Shown here: positions 8,637 through 17,698 of the stretch, one piece after another
Layout of the letters: each line of letters begins with the position of its first letter
How positions within the stretch are numbered: position 1 is the first letter of the stretch
DNA from: Streptomyces sp. SAJ15
GTDB taxonomy: Bacteria > Actinomycetota > Actinomycetes > Streptomycetales > Streptomycetaceae
Length of the DNA: 64,000 bases
Direction of reading: 5' to 3'
Assembly (NCBI RefSeq): GCF_007595705.1
Contig: NZ_NISY01000001.1
Span: 1,178,001-1,242,000 of the forward strand
The notes under the pieces: model-generated
Database searches by the model: none
Seen by the model: only the letters and a program-made list of their open reading frames with translations
Told to the model about the DNA's origin: nothing
Translations under genes and position numbers: made by a program

Positions 8637-9512
8637 ATGGCCGTCGTCACGATGCGGGAGCTGCTGGAGAGCGGCGTCCACTTCGGGCACCAGACCCGCC
8701 GTTGGAACCCGAAGATGAAGCGCTTCATCTTCACCGAGCGCAACGGCATCTACATCATCGACCTGCTCCAGTCGCTGTCGTACATCGACCGCGCCTACGA
8801 GTTCGTCAAGGAGACCGTCGCGCACGGCGGCTCCATCATGTTCGTCGGCACCAAGAAGCAGGCGCAGGAGGCCATCGCCGAGCAGGCGACCCGCGTCGGC
8901 ATGCCGTACGTCAACCAGCGCTGGCTGGGCGGCATGCTCACCAACTTCTCGACCGTCTACAAGCGTCTGCAGCGCCTCAAGGAGCTTGAGCAGATCGACT
9001 TCGAGGACGTGGCCGCTTCCGGCCTCACCAAGAAGGAGCTGCTGGTTCTCTCCCGCGAGAAGGCCAAGCTGGAGAAGACCCTCGGTGGTATCCGCGAGAT
9101 GCAGAAGGTGCCGAGCGCCGTCTGGATCGTGGACACCAAGAAGGAGCACATCGCCGTCGGTGAGGCGCGCAAGCTGCGCATCCCGGTCGTCGCGATCCTC
9201 GACACCAACTGCGACCCGGACGAGGTCGACTACAAGATCCCGGGTAACGACGACGCGATCCGCTCCGTCACCCTGCTCACCCGCGTCATCGCCGACGCCG
9301 TCGCCGAGGGCCTGATGGCCCGTTCCGGTGTCGCCGAGGGTGGCAAGGGCGACAAGGCCGCGGGCGAGCCGCTGGCCGAGTGGGAGCGCGAGCTGCTCGA
9401 GGGCGACAAGAAGGCCGACGAGCCGGCTGCCGCCGAGGCCGAGAAGGCCGCCGAGCCCGCCGAGGCCGAGAAGGCCGCCGAGGCCCCGGCCGCCGACGCC
9501 GAGCAGGCCTGA
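8637..9512 (+). CDS. rpsB: 30S ribosomal protein S2
   Basis: A 291-residue S2 ([20 protein letters not shown], then [13 protein letters not shown] and [20 protein letters not shown]). S2 is a late-assembling small-subunit protein needed for binding of S1 and mRNA. The last ~55 residues are an Ala/Glu/Lys-rich tail of near-repeats ([17 protein letters not shown]), common in actinobacterial S2. The start at 8637 is set by the upstream CAAGGAG. It leads the rpsB-tsf pair, separated by a strong hairpin at 9535-9563. Confidence 0.98.
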   Translation: MAVVTMRELLESGVHFGHQTRRWNPKMKRFIFTERNGIYIIDLLQSLSYIDRAYEFVKETVAHGGSIMFVGTKKQAQEAIAEQATRVGMPYVNQRWLGGMLTNFSTVYKRLQRLKELEQIDFEDVAASGLTKKELLVLSREKAKLEKTLGGIREMQKVPSAVWIVDTKKEHIAVGEARKLRIPVVAILDTNCDPDEVDYKIPGNDDAIRSVTLLTRVIADAVAEGLMARSGVAEGGKGDKAAGEPLAEWERELLEGDKKADEPAAAEAEKAAEPAEAEKAAEAPAADAEQA

Positions 9513-9534
9513 ACCTCAATACCTCGCGGTTGCT

Positions 9535-9563
9535 GACGGCGGGGGCGACACGCCCCCGCCGTC
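9535..9563 (+). terminator. terminator or attenuator hairpin between rpsB and tsf
   Basis: A perfect 13-bp stem (9535-9547 with 9551-9563) closes a 3-nt loop (ACA). It is almost all G/C and is not followed by a T run. Placed 22 nt after rpsB and 60 nt before tsf, it could partly stop transcription and lower EF-Ts relative to S2, or protect the rpsB mRNA end. Confidence 0.7.
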
Positions 9564-9622
9564 CACCCGTAGAGCATTGACCTCTCAGACTTCCGAGACT
9601 TTCGAGAAGAGATTCACAGACC

Positions 9623-10459
9623 ATGGCGAACTTCACCGCCGCTGACGTCAAGAAGCTCCGCGAGCTCACCGGCGCCGGCATGATGGACTGCAAGAAGGCG
9701 CTGGACGAGGCCGAGGGCAACGTCGAGAAGGCCGTCGAGATCCTGCGCGTCAAGGGCCAGAAGGGCGTGGCCAAGCGTGAGGGCCGCAGCGCCGAGAACG
9801 GTGCCGTCGTCTCCCTCATCGCCGACGACCACACCTCCGGTGTGCTGCTCGAGCTGAAGTGCGAGACCGACTTCGTCGCCAAGGGCGAGAAGTTCGTGGC
9901 CGTCGCCGACGCGCTCGCCGCCCACGTCGCCAAGAGCACCCCGGCCGACCTGGAGGCCCTGCTCGCCTCCGAGATCGAGGCCGGCAAGACCGTCCAGGCG
10001 TTCGTGGACGAGGCCAACGCCACCCTGGGCGAGAAGATCGTCCTGGACCGCTTCGCGCAGTACGCGGACGGCTTCGTCTACGCCTACATGCACCGCACCA
10101 GCCCGGACCTGCCGCCGCAGGTCGGTGTCCTGGTCGAGCTGGACAAGGCCGACGCCGACACCGCCAAGGACGTCGCGCAGCACATCGCCGCCTTCGCGCC
10201 GAAGTTCCTCACCAAGGACGAGATCCCGGCCGAGACGGTCGAGAACGAGCGTCGCGTCGCCGAGGCCACCGCGCGCGAGGAGGGCAAGCCGGAGGCCGCC
10301 CTGCCGAAGATCGTCGAGGGTCGCGTCAACGGCTTCTTCAAGGAGAGCGTGCTGCTGAGCCAGCCGTTCGCCAAGGACAACAAGAAGTCCGTCGAGAAGG
10401 TGCTGGCCGAGGCCGGCGTTTCGCTGAAGCGCTTCGCGCGCATCCGCGTCGGCGCCTGA
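9623..10459 (+). CDS. tsf: translation elongation factor Ts
   Basis: A 278-residue EF-Ts, the nucleotide exchange factor for EF-Tu. The N-terminal UBA-like domain [20 protein letters not shown] and the family core [14 protein letters not shown] are present, followed by the core domain with [11 protein letters not shown] and the C-terminal [20 protein letters not shown]. Length is usual for actinobacteria. It sits between rpsB and pyrH as in most bacteria. Confidence 0.98.
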   Translation: MANFTAADVKKLRELTGAGMMDCKKALDEAEGNVEKAVEILRVKGQKGVAKREGRSAENGAVVSLIADDHTSGVLLELKCETDFVAKGEKFVAVADALAAHVAKSTPADLEALLASEIEAGKTVQAFVDEANATLGEKIVLDRFAQYADGFVYAYMHRTSPDLPPQVGVLVELDKADADTAKDVAQHIAAFAPKFLTKDEIPAETVENERRVAEATAREEGKPEAALPKIVEGRVNGFFKESVLLSQPFAKDNKKSVEKVLAEAGVSLKRFARIRVGA

Positions 10460-10562
10460 GCCCACCAGGGCAGCGACGCCTGAGCCCACGCGGGCAGCGA
10501 TCGGTGTGCGGCCCGATAGGGTCGTACGCAGCCAGCCGTCACCCGGCCGGCCGCAGATGTGA

Positions 10563-10619
10563 CGAGGAGGCCATTGCCGCAGAGGTCGAACAAGGACCCA
10601 TTCGGCAATGGCCTTCTTG
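10563..10619 (+). promoter_or_regulatory. long hairpin in the tsf-pyrH gap
   Basis: Arms 10563-10579 and 10603-10619 pair over 17 bp (15 Watson-Crick and 2 G-T), with an 11-bp uninterrupted core GGCCATTGCCG/CGGCAATGGCC. The loop is 23 nt. It ends 24 nt before the pyrH ATG and is followed by CTTGGTATG rather than a clean T run. It may be a terminator of the rpsB-tsf transcript, an attenuator, or a processing site that affects pyrH. Confidence 0.75.
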
Positions 10620-10642
10620 GTATGTGCACGAGGAGATCTCCA

Positions 10643-11425
10643 ATGAATCAGGGTGCGGACGCCACACTGGCCGCCGACGACAAGCGCACCGACGCTCGGA
10701 CCAAGCGCCGCCGGTTCCTGCTGAAACTGTCCGGAGAGGCGTTCTCCGGAGGCGGCGGGCTCGGCGTCGACCCCGACGTCGTGCACGCCATCGCCCGTGA
10801 GGTGGGCGCCGTGGTGCGGGATGGCGCCGAGATCGCCATCGTCATCGGCGGCGGTAACTTCTTCCGCGGCGCCGAACTGCAGCAGCGCGGCATGGACCGG
10901 GCCCGCTCGGACTACATGGGCATGCTCGGCACGGTCATGAACTGCCTGGCGCTCCAGGACTTCCTGGAGAAGGAGGGCATCGACTCCCGCGTCCAGACCG
11001 CCATCACCATGGGCCAGGTCGCGGAGCCGTACATCCCGCTGCGTGCCGTGCGCCACCTGGAGAAGGGACGCGTCGTGATCTTCGGCGCGGGCATGGGCAT
11101 GCCGTACTTCTCCACGGACACCACCGCGGCCCAGCGCGCCCTGGAGATCGACGCCGAGGCGCTGCTCATGGGCAAGAACGGCGTGGACGGGGTCTACGAC
11201 TCCGACCCGAAGACCAATCCGGACGCGGTGAAGTTCGACGCGCTGGAGTACGGGGAGGTGATCGCGCGGGACCTCAAGGTCGCCGACGCCACCGCCATCA
11301 CCCTGTGCCGGGACAACGACCTGCCGATCCTGGTCTTCGAGCTGCTGACCGAGGGCAACATCGCCCGCGCGGTCAAGGGTGAGAAGATCGGCACGCTCGT
11401 GAGCGACCAGGGCACTCGGTCCTAG
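10643..11425 (+). CDS. pyrH: uridylate kinase
   Basis: A 260-residue UMP kinase of the bacterial amino-acid-kinase type, which phosphorylates UMP to UDP for pyrimidine nucleotide supply. Visible motifs are [23 protein letters not shown] (nucleotide binding), [24 protein letters not shown] and [16 protein letters not shown]. The ATG at 10643 has GAGGAG upstream and is preferred to the in-frame upstream ATG at 10559, which would place the start before the hairpin. frr follows after 126 nt. Confidence 0.97.
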   Translation: MNQGADATLAADDKRTDARTKRRRFLLKLSGEAFSGGGGLGVDPDVVHAIAREVGAVVRDGAEIAIVIGGGNFFRGAELQQRGMDRARSDYMGMLGTVMNCLALQDFLEKEGIDSRVQTAITMGQVAEPYIPLRAVRHLEKGRVVIFGAGMGMPYFSTDTTAAQRALEIDAEALLMGKNGVDGVYDSDPKTNPDAVKFDALEYGEVIARDLKVADATAITLCRDNDLPILVFELLTEGNIARAVKGEKIGTLVSDQGTRS

Positions 11426-11551
11426 CCGGGCCGACACCGCTCGTACACAGCCCGTTACGGGGATGGACAACGGCCTGCCGGTCGGACACCGTGCAGGAGA
11501 AGACGCACGCAGGGGCGAGGCTCTGCTTACCCATAACACCAGGAGCAAGTG

Positions 11552-12109
11552 GTGATCGAAGAGATCCTCCTCGAGGCCGAGGAGAAGATGGAGAAGGCCG
11601 TTGTGGTCGCCAAGGAGGACTTCGCCGCGATCCGCACCGGGCGTGCGCACCCGGCGATGTTCAACAAGATCGTGGCGGACTACTACGGTGCGATGACGCC
11701 GATCAACCAGCTGGCGTCCTTCTCGGTGCCGGAGCCGCGGATGGCCGTGGTGACCCCGTTCGACAAGAGCGCGCTGCGCAACATCGAGCAGGCGATCCGT
11801 GACTCGGACCTGGGCGTCAACCCGAGCAACGACGGCAGCATCATCCGAGTGGTGTTCCCGGAGCTCACCGAGCAGCGCCGCAAGGAGTTCATCAAGGTCG
11901 CCAAGGGCAAGGGCGAGGACGCGAAGATCTCGATCCGCAGCGTCCGACGCAAGGCCAAGGAGTCCATCGACAAGCTCGTCAAGGACGGCGAGGTCGGCGA
12001 GGACGAGGGCCGCCGCGCCGAGAAGGAGCTCGACGACACCACCGCGAAGTACGTCGCGCAGGTGGACGAGCTGCTGAAGCACAAGGAAGCCGAGCTGCTC
12101 GAAGTCTGA
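11552..12109 (+). CDS. frr: ribosome recycling factor
   Basis: A 185-residue RRF, which with EF-G splits ribosomes after termination. It shows the family's [20 protein letters not shown] start, the [13 protein letters not shown] region and the C-terminal coiled helices ([16 protein letters not shown]). Two GTG codons stand in tandem at 11549 and 11552. I chose 11552 because AGGAG at 11541-11545 then has 6-nt spacing and the length equals the family norm. The stop overlaps the cdsA start (TGATG). Confidence 0.97.
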   Translation: MIEEILLEAEEKMEKAVVVAKEDFAAIRTGRAHPAMFNKIVADYYGAMTPINQLASFSVPEPRMAVVTPFDKSALRNIEQAIRDSDLGVNPSNDGSIIRVVFPELTEQRRKEFIKVAKGKGEDAKISIRSVRRKAKESIDKLVKDGEVGEDEGRRAEKELDDTTAKYVAQVDELLKHKEAELLEV

Positions 12110-13245
12110 TGAGTGACTCTTCCTGGGGAGCCCCGCCGAGCGCCGGTTACTGGGGCCCGACCGACCAGGGTCCCGCCGTCTCGGCGGGTCCCGCGCATCA
12201 GGTGGGCGAGGCGGCGCAGACTCGGCCCATGCCCACCGTGCCCCACGCAGGCGGAGACCAGGACGACCGTGACCTGGGGGCCGCTCGGCTGAGCGGCCCC
12301 CTGTTCCGTGAGGAGCCGGACTCGGCGAACCGGTCGCACCAGTCGCCGCAGCCGCCCGGCTCGCCCGGTTCCCCCTCGGATCCGGCCGCGCGGCCGTCGG
12401 AGCCCGCACCGCAGCCCGCGCCCGCGAAGAAGAGCGCGGGCCGCGACCTGCGGGCGGCGATAGGGGTCGGCGTCGGGCTGGGCGCGGTCATCGTCGCCTC
12501 GCTCTTCGTCTACAAGCCGGTGTTCATCGGCGTGATAGCGCTCGCCGTGGTCGTCGGGCTCTGGGAGCTCACCTCCCGGCTGTCCGAGCGCAAGGAGATC
12601 CGGGCCCCGCTGATCCCGCTCGCCGTCGGCGGCGTCGCCATGGTCGTCGCCGGCTATGTGCGCGGAGCCGAGGGGGCGTGGGTGGCGGTCGCGCTGACCG
12701 CGCTCGCGGTGCTCGTGTGGCGGATGACCGAGCCCCCCGAGAACTACCTCCGGGACGTCACCGCCGGCGTGTTCGCGGCCTTCTACGTGCCCTTCCTGGC
12801 CACGTTCGTGGCTTTGATGCTGGCGGCCGACGACGGTCCGCAGCGGGTGCTGACCTTCCTGCTGCTCACCGTGGTCAGCGACACCGGCGCGTACGCCGTG
12901 GGCTGGCGCTTCGGCAAGCGCAGGCTCGCGCCCCGGATCAGCCCCGGCAAGTCCTGGGAGGGGCTGCTGGGCGCGGTGGCGTTCGCGATGGTGGCCGGCG
13001 CGCTGTGCATGCAGTACGTGGTCGAGGACGGCGTCTGGTGGCAGGGCCTGCTGCTGGGGCTGTCGGTGGCGGTCAGCGCCACCCTCGGCGACCTGGGCGA
13101 GTCCATGATCAAGCGGGACCTCGGCATCAAGGACATGGGCAACCTGCTGCCCGGCCACGGCGGCATCATGGACCGGCTGGACTCGCTGCTGCCGACGGCG
13201 CCGGTGGTCTGGCTGCTGCTGGTGATCTTCGTCGGGGCGGGCTGA
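12109..13245 (+). CDS. cdsA: phosphatidate cytidylyltransferase
   Basis: A 378-residue membrane enzyme that makes CDP-diacylglycerol from phosphatidate and CTP for phospholipid synthesis. About seven hydrophobic helices follow a ~110-residue soluble N terminus rich in Pro, Gln and Ser. The C-terminal signature is clear: [19 protein letters not shown], then [13 protein letters not shown]. The long disordered N terminus is usual for streptomycete CdsA and absent from E. coli. It overlaps frr by one base and is followed by a strong terminator. Confidence 0.95.
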   Translation: MSDSSWGAPPSAGYWGPTDQGPAVSAGPAHQVGEAAQTRPMPTVPHAGGDQDDRDLGAARLSGPLFREEPDSANRSHQSPQPPGSPGSPSDPAARPSEPAPQPAPAKKSAGRDLRAAIGVGVGLGAVIVASLFVYKPVFIGVIALAVVVGLWELTSRLSERKEIRAPLIPLAVGGVAMVVAGYVRGAEGAWVAVALTALAVLVWRMTEPPENYLRDVTAGVFAAFYVPFLATFVALMLAADDGPQRVLTFLLLTVVSDTGAYAVGWRFGKRRLAPRISPGKSWEGLLGAVAFAMVAGALCMQYVVEDGVWWQGLLLGLSVAVSATLGDLGESMIKRDLGIKDMGNLLPGHGGIMDRLDSLLPTAPVVWLLLVIFVGAG

Positions 13246-13266
13246 ACGGCGCCCGGTACCCTGGAG

Positions 13267-13296
13267 GGGCCCGTCGCTTCTGCGGCGGGCCCTTTT
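13267..13296 (+). terminator. Rho-independent terminator after cdsA
   Basis: An 11-bp stem (13267-13277 with 13282-13292, one T-G wobble), loop TTCT, followed by TTTT at 13293-13296. It lies 21 nt after cdsA and separates the frr-cdsA unit from rlmN. Confidence 0.88.
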
Positions 13297-13411
13297 CCGG
13301 CCCCGCGGCCGCGGGAGCGCCCCGTGTGATCGCCGGGCGTCGGCGTCATCCAGCCGCCTGCTCCGCGACAGCGGGGATCGCCCGGCCAGTCGTACTGAGG
13401 AGTTTCCGCCC

Positions 13412-14524
13412 ATGGCACCGCCCGCACCCGGTGAGCTCACCTTCGTCGCCCCGCGCGGAGCCAAGAAGCCCCCGCGGCACCTCGCCGACCTCTCGCCCGC
13501 CGAGCGCCGTGAGGCCGTCGCCGCCATCGGCGAGAAGCCGTTCCGCGCGAAGCAGCTCTCGCAGCACTACTTCGCGCGGTACGCCCACGACCCGGCGCAG
13601 TGGACCGACATCCCGGCCGCCTCGCGTGAGAAGCTCGCCGGCGAGCTGCTGCCCGACCTGATGAGCGTGGTCCGCCACATCTCCTGCGACGACGACACCA
13701 CCCGCAAGACGCTCTGGCGGCTCTTCGACGGCACGCTGGTGGAGTCCGTGCTGATGCGCTACCCGGACCGGGTCACCATGTGCATCAGCTCGCAGGCGGG
13801 CTGCGGCATGAACTGCCCGTTCTGCGCCACCGGCCAGGCCGGCCTGGACCGCAACCTGTCCACCGCCGAGATCGTGCACCAGATCGTCGACGGCATGCGG
13901 GCGCTGCGGGACGGCGAGATCCCCGGCGGCCCCGCGCGGCTCAGCAACATCGTCTTCATGGGCATGGGCGAGCCGCTGGCCAACTACAACCGGGTCGTGG
14001 GGGCCATCCGCCGACTCACCGACCCGGAGCCGGACGGCCTGGGCCTGTCCCAGCGCGGCATCACGGTCTCCACCGTGGGCCTCGTCCCGGCGATGCTGCG
14101 GTTCGCCGACGAGGGCTTCAAGTGCCGTCTCGCGGTCTCGCTGCACGCCCCGGACGACGAGCTGCGCGACACCCTGGTGCCGGTGAACACCCGCTGGAAG
14201 GTCCGCGAGGTGCTCGACGCGGCCTGGGAGTACGCCGAGAAGTCCGGCCGCCGGGTCTCCATCGAGTACGCCCTGATCCGCGACATCAACGACCAGGCGT
14301 GGCGGGGTGACCTGCTGGGCCGGCTACTCAAGGGCAAGCGGGTGCACGTCAACCTGATCCCGCTCAACCCGACCCCCGGCTCCCAGTGGACCGCCTCCCG
14401 GCCCGAGGACGAGCGCGCGTTCGTGGCGGCGCTGGAGTCCCACGGTGTGCCGGTGACCGTGCGCGACACCCGCGGCCAGGAGATCGACGGCGCCTGCGGG
14501 CAGCTGGCGGCCGCCGAGCGCTGA
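13412..14524 (+). CDS. rlmN: 23S rRNA (adenine2503-C2)/tRNA methyltransferase RlmN
   Basis: A 370-residue radical-SAM methyltransferase that modifies A2503 of 23S rRNA and A37 of some tRNAs. The [15 protein letters not shown] motif gives the three cluster cysteines (CxxxCxxC); GMGEPLANY and [16 protein letters not shown] follow, and the C-terminal [15 protein letters not shown] contains the second catalytic cysteine. It has its own gap after the cdsA terminator, and GGAG precedes the ATG at 13412. In S. coelicolor a longer block separates cdsA from rlmN; here they adjoin. Confidence 0.96.
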   Translation: MAPPAPGELTFVAPRGAKKPPRHLADLSPAERREAVAAIGEKPFRAKQLSQHYFARYAHDPAQWTDIPAASREKLAGELLPDLMSVVRHISCDDDTTRKTLWRLFDGTLVESVLMRYPDRVTMCISSQAGCGMNCPFCATGQAGLDRNLSTAEIVHQIVDGMRALRDGEIPGGPARLSNIVFMGMGEPLANYNRVVGAIRRLTDPEPDGLGLSQRGITVSTVGLVPAMLRFADEGFKCRLAVSLHAPDDELRDTLVPVNTRWKVREVLDAAWEYAEKSGRRVSIEYALIRDINDQAWRGDLLGRLLKGKRVHVNLIPLNPTPGSQWTASRPEDERAFVAALESHGVPVTVRDTRGQEIDGACGQLAAAER

Positions 14525-14527
14525 CCC

Positions 14528-14659
14528 GCGCGGGCAGGCGGCGCCGGGCCCGCCCACGGCCGAGGGCGCCCCGCGCGGGCAGGCCGTCGCCGGGCCCGTC
14601 GCCGAGCGCGAGCCGCAGGGGCAGGCCGGCGCCGGGCCCGCCCGTACGGCCGCCCACGG
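14528..14659. repeat. GC-rich degenerate repeats downstream of rlmN
   Basis: Three diverged units of about 42-45 nt begin near 14528, 14573 and 14615. Each carries GGGCAGGC then GCCGGGCCCG. The gap up to the TPP riboswitch (14525-14730) has no gene. The units contain the palindrome CGGGCCCG and could fold into GC-only hairpins that end the rlmN transcript. Confidence 0.5.
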
Positions 14660-14730
14660 GGCGGGCTTCACCGCCGGCCGTTCCCGCCCGCACCGGCTGA
14701 TACGGTGCATTCGCACAAATGAACATTCCG

Positions 14731-14815
14731 ACAGGGGAGCGCACACAGCGCTGAGAGTGCGGCACGGCCGCAGACCCTCGGACCTGATCCGGGTCATACC
14801 GGCGTAGGGAGTCAG
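14731..14815 (+). promoter_or_regulatory. TPP riboswitch (thi-box)
   Basis: All hallmark blocks are present in order: ACAGGGGAGC, GCTGAGAGTGCGG, CAGACCC, ACCTGATCCGGGTCATACC, GGCGTAGGGAGTC. These are the conserved thiamine pyrophosphate-sensing helices of the THI element. It ends only 8-9 nt before the thiB ATG, so the ribosome site falls within or right behind its 3' arm (GTAGGGAGT). Control by sequestering translation initiation is thus more likely than transcription termination. It should shut off the thiBPQ operon when TPP is plentiful. Confidence 0.96.
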
Positions 14816-14822
14816 CTCGACC

Positions 14823-15914
14823 ATGAACACCATCCTTCGGCGTGCCATCGGCACCGCCCTTCTCGGCGCGCTCGGCGCCACCGCCCTGACCGGCTGCGGC
14901 TCGGACGACGACTCCGACGCGAAGGGTGGCGCCGGCTCCAAGACCGTGGTCCTGGTCAGCCACGAGTCCTTCCAGATCTCCCCCGAGGTGCAGAAGCGGT
15001 TCGAGGAGGAGAGCGGCTACCGGCTCAAGGTGCTCAAGAGCGGGGACGCCGGCGTCGCCGTCAACCAGGCGGTGCTCTCCAAGGGCAAGCCGCAGGGCGA
15101 CGTCTTCTTCGGCGTCGACAACACGCTGCTGTCCCGCGCGCTCGACAACGACCTGTTCGCCCCGTACGAGCCCAAGGGCCTGGACCGGATCCCCGACGCC
15201 CTGCAGCTCGACAAGGGCGAGCACCGGGTCACCCCGATCGACACCGGCGACGTCTGCGTCAACTACGACAAGAAGTACTTCGCCGACAAGAAGCTCGCCC
15301 CGCCGAAGTCCTTCGACGACCTGGTCAAGCCGGAGTACAAGGACCTCCTGGTGGTGGAGAACCCCGCCACCTCCTCGCCCGGCCTCGCCTTCCTGCTCGG
15401 CACCGCCGCGCGCTACGGCGACGACGGCTGGGAGGACTACTGGAAGAAGCTGAGCGACAACGGCGTCGAGGTGACCGACGGCTGGCAGCAGGCGTACAAC
15501 GCGCGCTTCTCCGGCTCCACGGGCGGCAAGAAGGCCGGCGGCGACCGGCCGCTGGTGGTCTCCTACGCCTCCAGCCCGCCGGCCGAGGTGTACTTCTCCA
15601 AGCCGCAGCCCACGAAGGCGCCGACCGGTGTCGCCACCGGCACCTGCTTCCGCCAGACCGAGTTCGCCGGCCTGCTCGACGGCGCCAAGAACGAGGCGGG
15701 CGGCAAGGCGCTGCTGGACTTCCTGGTCGGCAAGCGGTTCCAGGAGGACATGCCGCTGACCATGTTCGTGAACCCGGTCGTCAAGGGCGCCGAGCTCCCG
15801 AAGCTCTACTCCGACTTCGGAGTCACCGTCGACAAGCCGCAGACCATGGAACCCGGCAAGATCGCCGAGAACCGTGAGCGGTGGATCAAGTCATGGTCTT
15901 CCCTCGTTCTGTAG
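14823..15914 (+). CDS. thiB: thiamine ABC transporter, substrate-binding lipoprotein
   Basis: A 363-residue extracytoplasmic binding protein. The signal peptide ends in a lipobox ALTGC (Cys25), so it should be lipid-anchored on the outer face of the membrane. The body matches the ThiB/iron-binding family: VVLVSHESFQIS, GDVFFGVDNTLLSRAL, TPIDTGDVCVNYDK, LVVENPATSSPGLAFL and SYASSPPAEV. Specificity for thiamine follows from the TPP riboswitch just upstream and the fused ThiP-like permease downstream. Its 3' end overlaps the permease start. Confidence 0.93.
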   Translation: MNTILRRAIGTALLGALGATALTGCGSDDDSDAKGGAGSKTVVLVSHESFQISPEVQKRFEEESGYRLKVLKSGDAGVAVNQAVLSKGKPQGDVFFGVDNTLLSRALDNDLFAPYEPKGLDRIPDALQLDKGEHRVTPIDTGDVCVNYDKKYFADKKLAPPKSFDDLVKPEYKDLLVVENPATSSPGLAFLLGTAARYGDDGWEDYWKKLSDNGVEVTDGWQQAYNARFSGSTGGKKAGGDRPLVVSYASSPPAEVYFSKPQPTKAPTGVATGTCFRQTEFAGLLDGAKNEAGGKALLDFLVGKRFQEDMPLTMFVNPVVKGAELPKLYSDFGVTVDKPQTMEPGKIAENRERWIKSWSSLVL

Positions 15915-17698
15915 GGAACGACCCCGCCAAGGCCGCTCCGGTCCGGCCCGGCACGGAGCCCGCCGGACCGGAACGGCCCGACGGGACCTCCGCCGGCCGC
16001 AGGGCCGGCACCCGGCCGCGCGCGCCCCGCACCGCCGCCCCGCGCGAGCGCGATCCGCGCGGCGCGGCGGTGCGCTGCGGCCTGATGGCCGTGCCGATCG
16101 CCTTCCTCGCGGTCTTCTTCGGCTATCCGGTCTCCGCCATCGTCGCCCGCGGCCTGAAAGAGGACGGCCGGTGGCGGCTGGGCAGGGTCGGCGAGGCGCT
16201 CGCCGACCCGCACATCCTGGACGTGCTGTGGTTCACCGCCTGGCAGGCGGCCGCCTCCACCGCTCTCACCCTCCTCATCGCGCTGCCCGGCGCCTACGTC
16301 TTCGCCCGGCTGGACTTCCCCGGCAAGCAACTGCTGCGCGCCGTCGTCACCGTGCCCTTCGTGCTGCCCACCGTCGTCGTCGGCAGCGCCTTCCTGGCCC
16401 TGCTGGGCCGCGGCGGGCTGCTCGACGAGCTGTGGGGCGTACGGCTCGACACCACCGTGTGGGCGATCCTGCTCGCGCACGTCTTCTTCAACTACGCCGT
16501 CGTCGTACGGACCGTCGGCGGGCTGTGGGCCCAGCTCGACCCGCGCCAGGAGGAGGCCGCGCGGGTACTCGGCGCGAGCCGGCTCGGGGCGTGGCGGCGG
16601 GTGACCCTGCCGGCGCTCGGCCCCGCGGTGGCCGCCGCCGCCCTCATGGTCTTCCTCTTCACCTTCACCTCCTTCGGCGTCATCCAGATCCTCGGCGGAC
16701 CGCACTACGCCACCCTGGAGGTGGAGATCTACCGGCAGACCGCGCAGCTGCTCGACCTGCCGGCCGCCGCCGTGCTCACCCTGGTGCAGTTCGCGGCCGT
16801 CGCCGCGCTGCTGGGAGTGCACGCCTGGACCGTGCGCCGCCGAGAGAGCGCCCTGAGGCTCGTCGACCCGGCGCTGACCGCCCGCCGCCCGCGCGGGGCG
16901 GGCCAGTGGGCGCTGCTGGGCGGAGTGCTGCTCACCGTCGTGCTCCTGGTGCTGCTGCCGCTCGGCGTGCTCGTCGAGCGCTCCCTCGACACCCCCGACG
17001 GCTACGGCTTCGGCTACTACCGCGCGCTGGGCTCCGCCGCCGACAGCGGCGGGATGTTTCTGGAGCCCCCGGTGGAGGCCATCGGCACCTCCCTCAGCTA
17101 CGCGGCCGTCGCCACCCTCATCGCGCTGCTGGTCGGCGGGCTCGCGGCCGCCGCCCTCACCCGCCGCGCGGGCCGGCTGGTACGCGGCTTCGACGCCCTG
17201 CTGATGCTCCCGCTGGGCACCTCCGCGGTCACCGTCGGCTTCGGCTTCCTCATCGCGCTGGACGAGCCGCCGCTGGACCTGCGCGCCTCCTGGATCCTGG
17301 TGCCGCTCGCCCAGGCCCTCGTCGGCGTGCCCTTCGTCGTACGGACCATGCTGCCGGTGCTCCGCGCGGTCGACGCACGACTCCGCGAGGCCGCCGCCGT
17401 GCTCGGCGCCTCCCCGCTGCGCGCCTGGCGCGAAGTGGACCTGCCGCTGGTCGGCCGGGCGCTGGGCATCGCGGCGGGCTTCGCCTTCGCCGTCTCGCTC
17501 GGCGAGTTCGGGGCCACGGTGTTCATCGCCCGCGCCGACAACCCGACGCTGCCGGTGGCCGTCGCCCGCTTCCTGGGCCGGCCCGGCGAGCTCAACTACG
17601 GGCAGGCGATGGCGCTGAGCACCCTGCTGATGCTGGTGTGCGCGGTGGCGCTGCTGGCGCTGGAACGCATCCGCACCGACCGTTCGGGAGAGTTCTGA
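15893..17698 (+). CDS. thiP: thiamine ABC transporter, fused permease
   Basis: A 601-residue permease with two homologous halves, each with a membrane EAA loop: EEAARVLGASRLGAWRRVTLPALGP near residue 225, and REAAAVLGASPLRAWREVDLP near residue 500 (read in parts). About twelve hydrophobic helices are visible. This two-in-one design is that of ThiP and FbpB. The N-terminal ~50 residues are Pro/Arg-rich and cytoplasmic. ATG 15893 lies inside the thiB end; GTG 15881 is an alternative. The stop overlaps the thiQ ATG. Confidence 0.92.
   Translation: MVFPRSVGNDPAKAAPVRPGTEPAGPERPDGTSAGRRAGTRPRAPRTAAPRERDPRGAAVRCGLMAVPIAFLAVFFGYPVSAIVARGLKEDGRWRLGRVGEALADPHILDVLWFTAWQAAASTALTLLIALPGAYVFARLDFPGKQLLRAVVTVPFVLPTVVVGSAFLALLGRGGLLDELWGVRLDTTVWAILLAHVFFNYAVVVRTVGGLWAQLDPRQEEAARVLGASRLGAWRRVTLPALGPAVAAAALMVFLFTFTSFGVIQILGGPHYATLEVEIYRQTAQLLDLPAAAVLTLVQFAAVAALLGVHAWTVRRRESALRLVDPALTARRPRGAGQWALLGGVLLTVVLLVLLPLGVLVERSLDTPDGYGFGYYRALGSAADSGGMFLEPPVEAIGTSLSYAAVATLIALLVGGLAAAALTRRAGRLVRGFDALLMLPLGTSAVTVGFGFLIALDEPPLDLRASWILVPLAQALVGVPFVVRTMLPVLRAVDARLREAAAVLGASPLRAWREVDLPLVGRALGIAAGFAFAVSLGEFGATVFIARADNPTLPVAVARFLGRPGELNYGQAMALSTLLMLVCAVALLALERIRTDRSGEF

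Noticed and set aside
7281..9512. 743-residue plus-strand frame leading into rpsB
   Set aside because: Only the part from 8637 is S2; the upstream part is compositional read-through and lies over the M23-like gene and the repeat array.
9614..12409. 931-residue minus-strand open frame across tsf, pyrH and frr
   Set aside because: It is opposite well-supported essential genes and has the His/Leu/Val/Gly-rich composition that mirrors GC-biased codons; no domain is recognisable.
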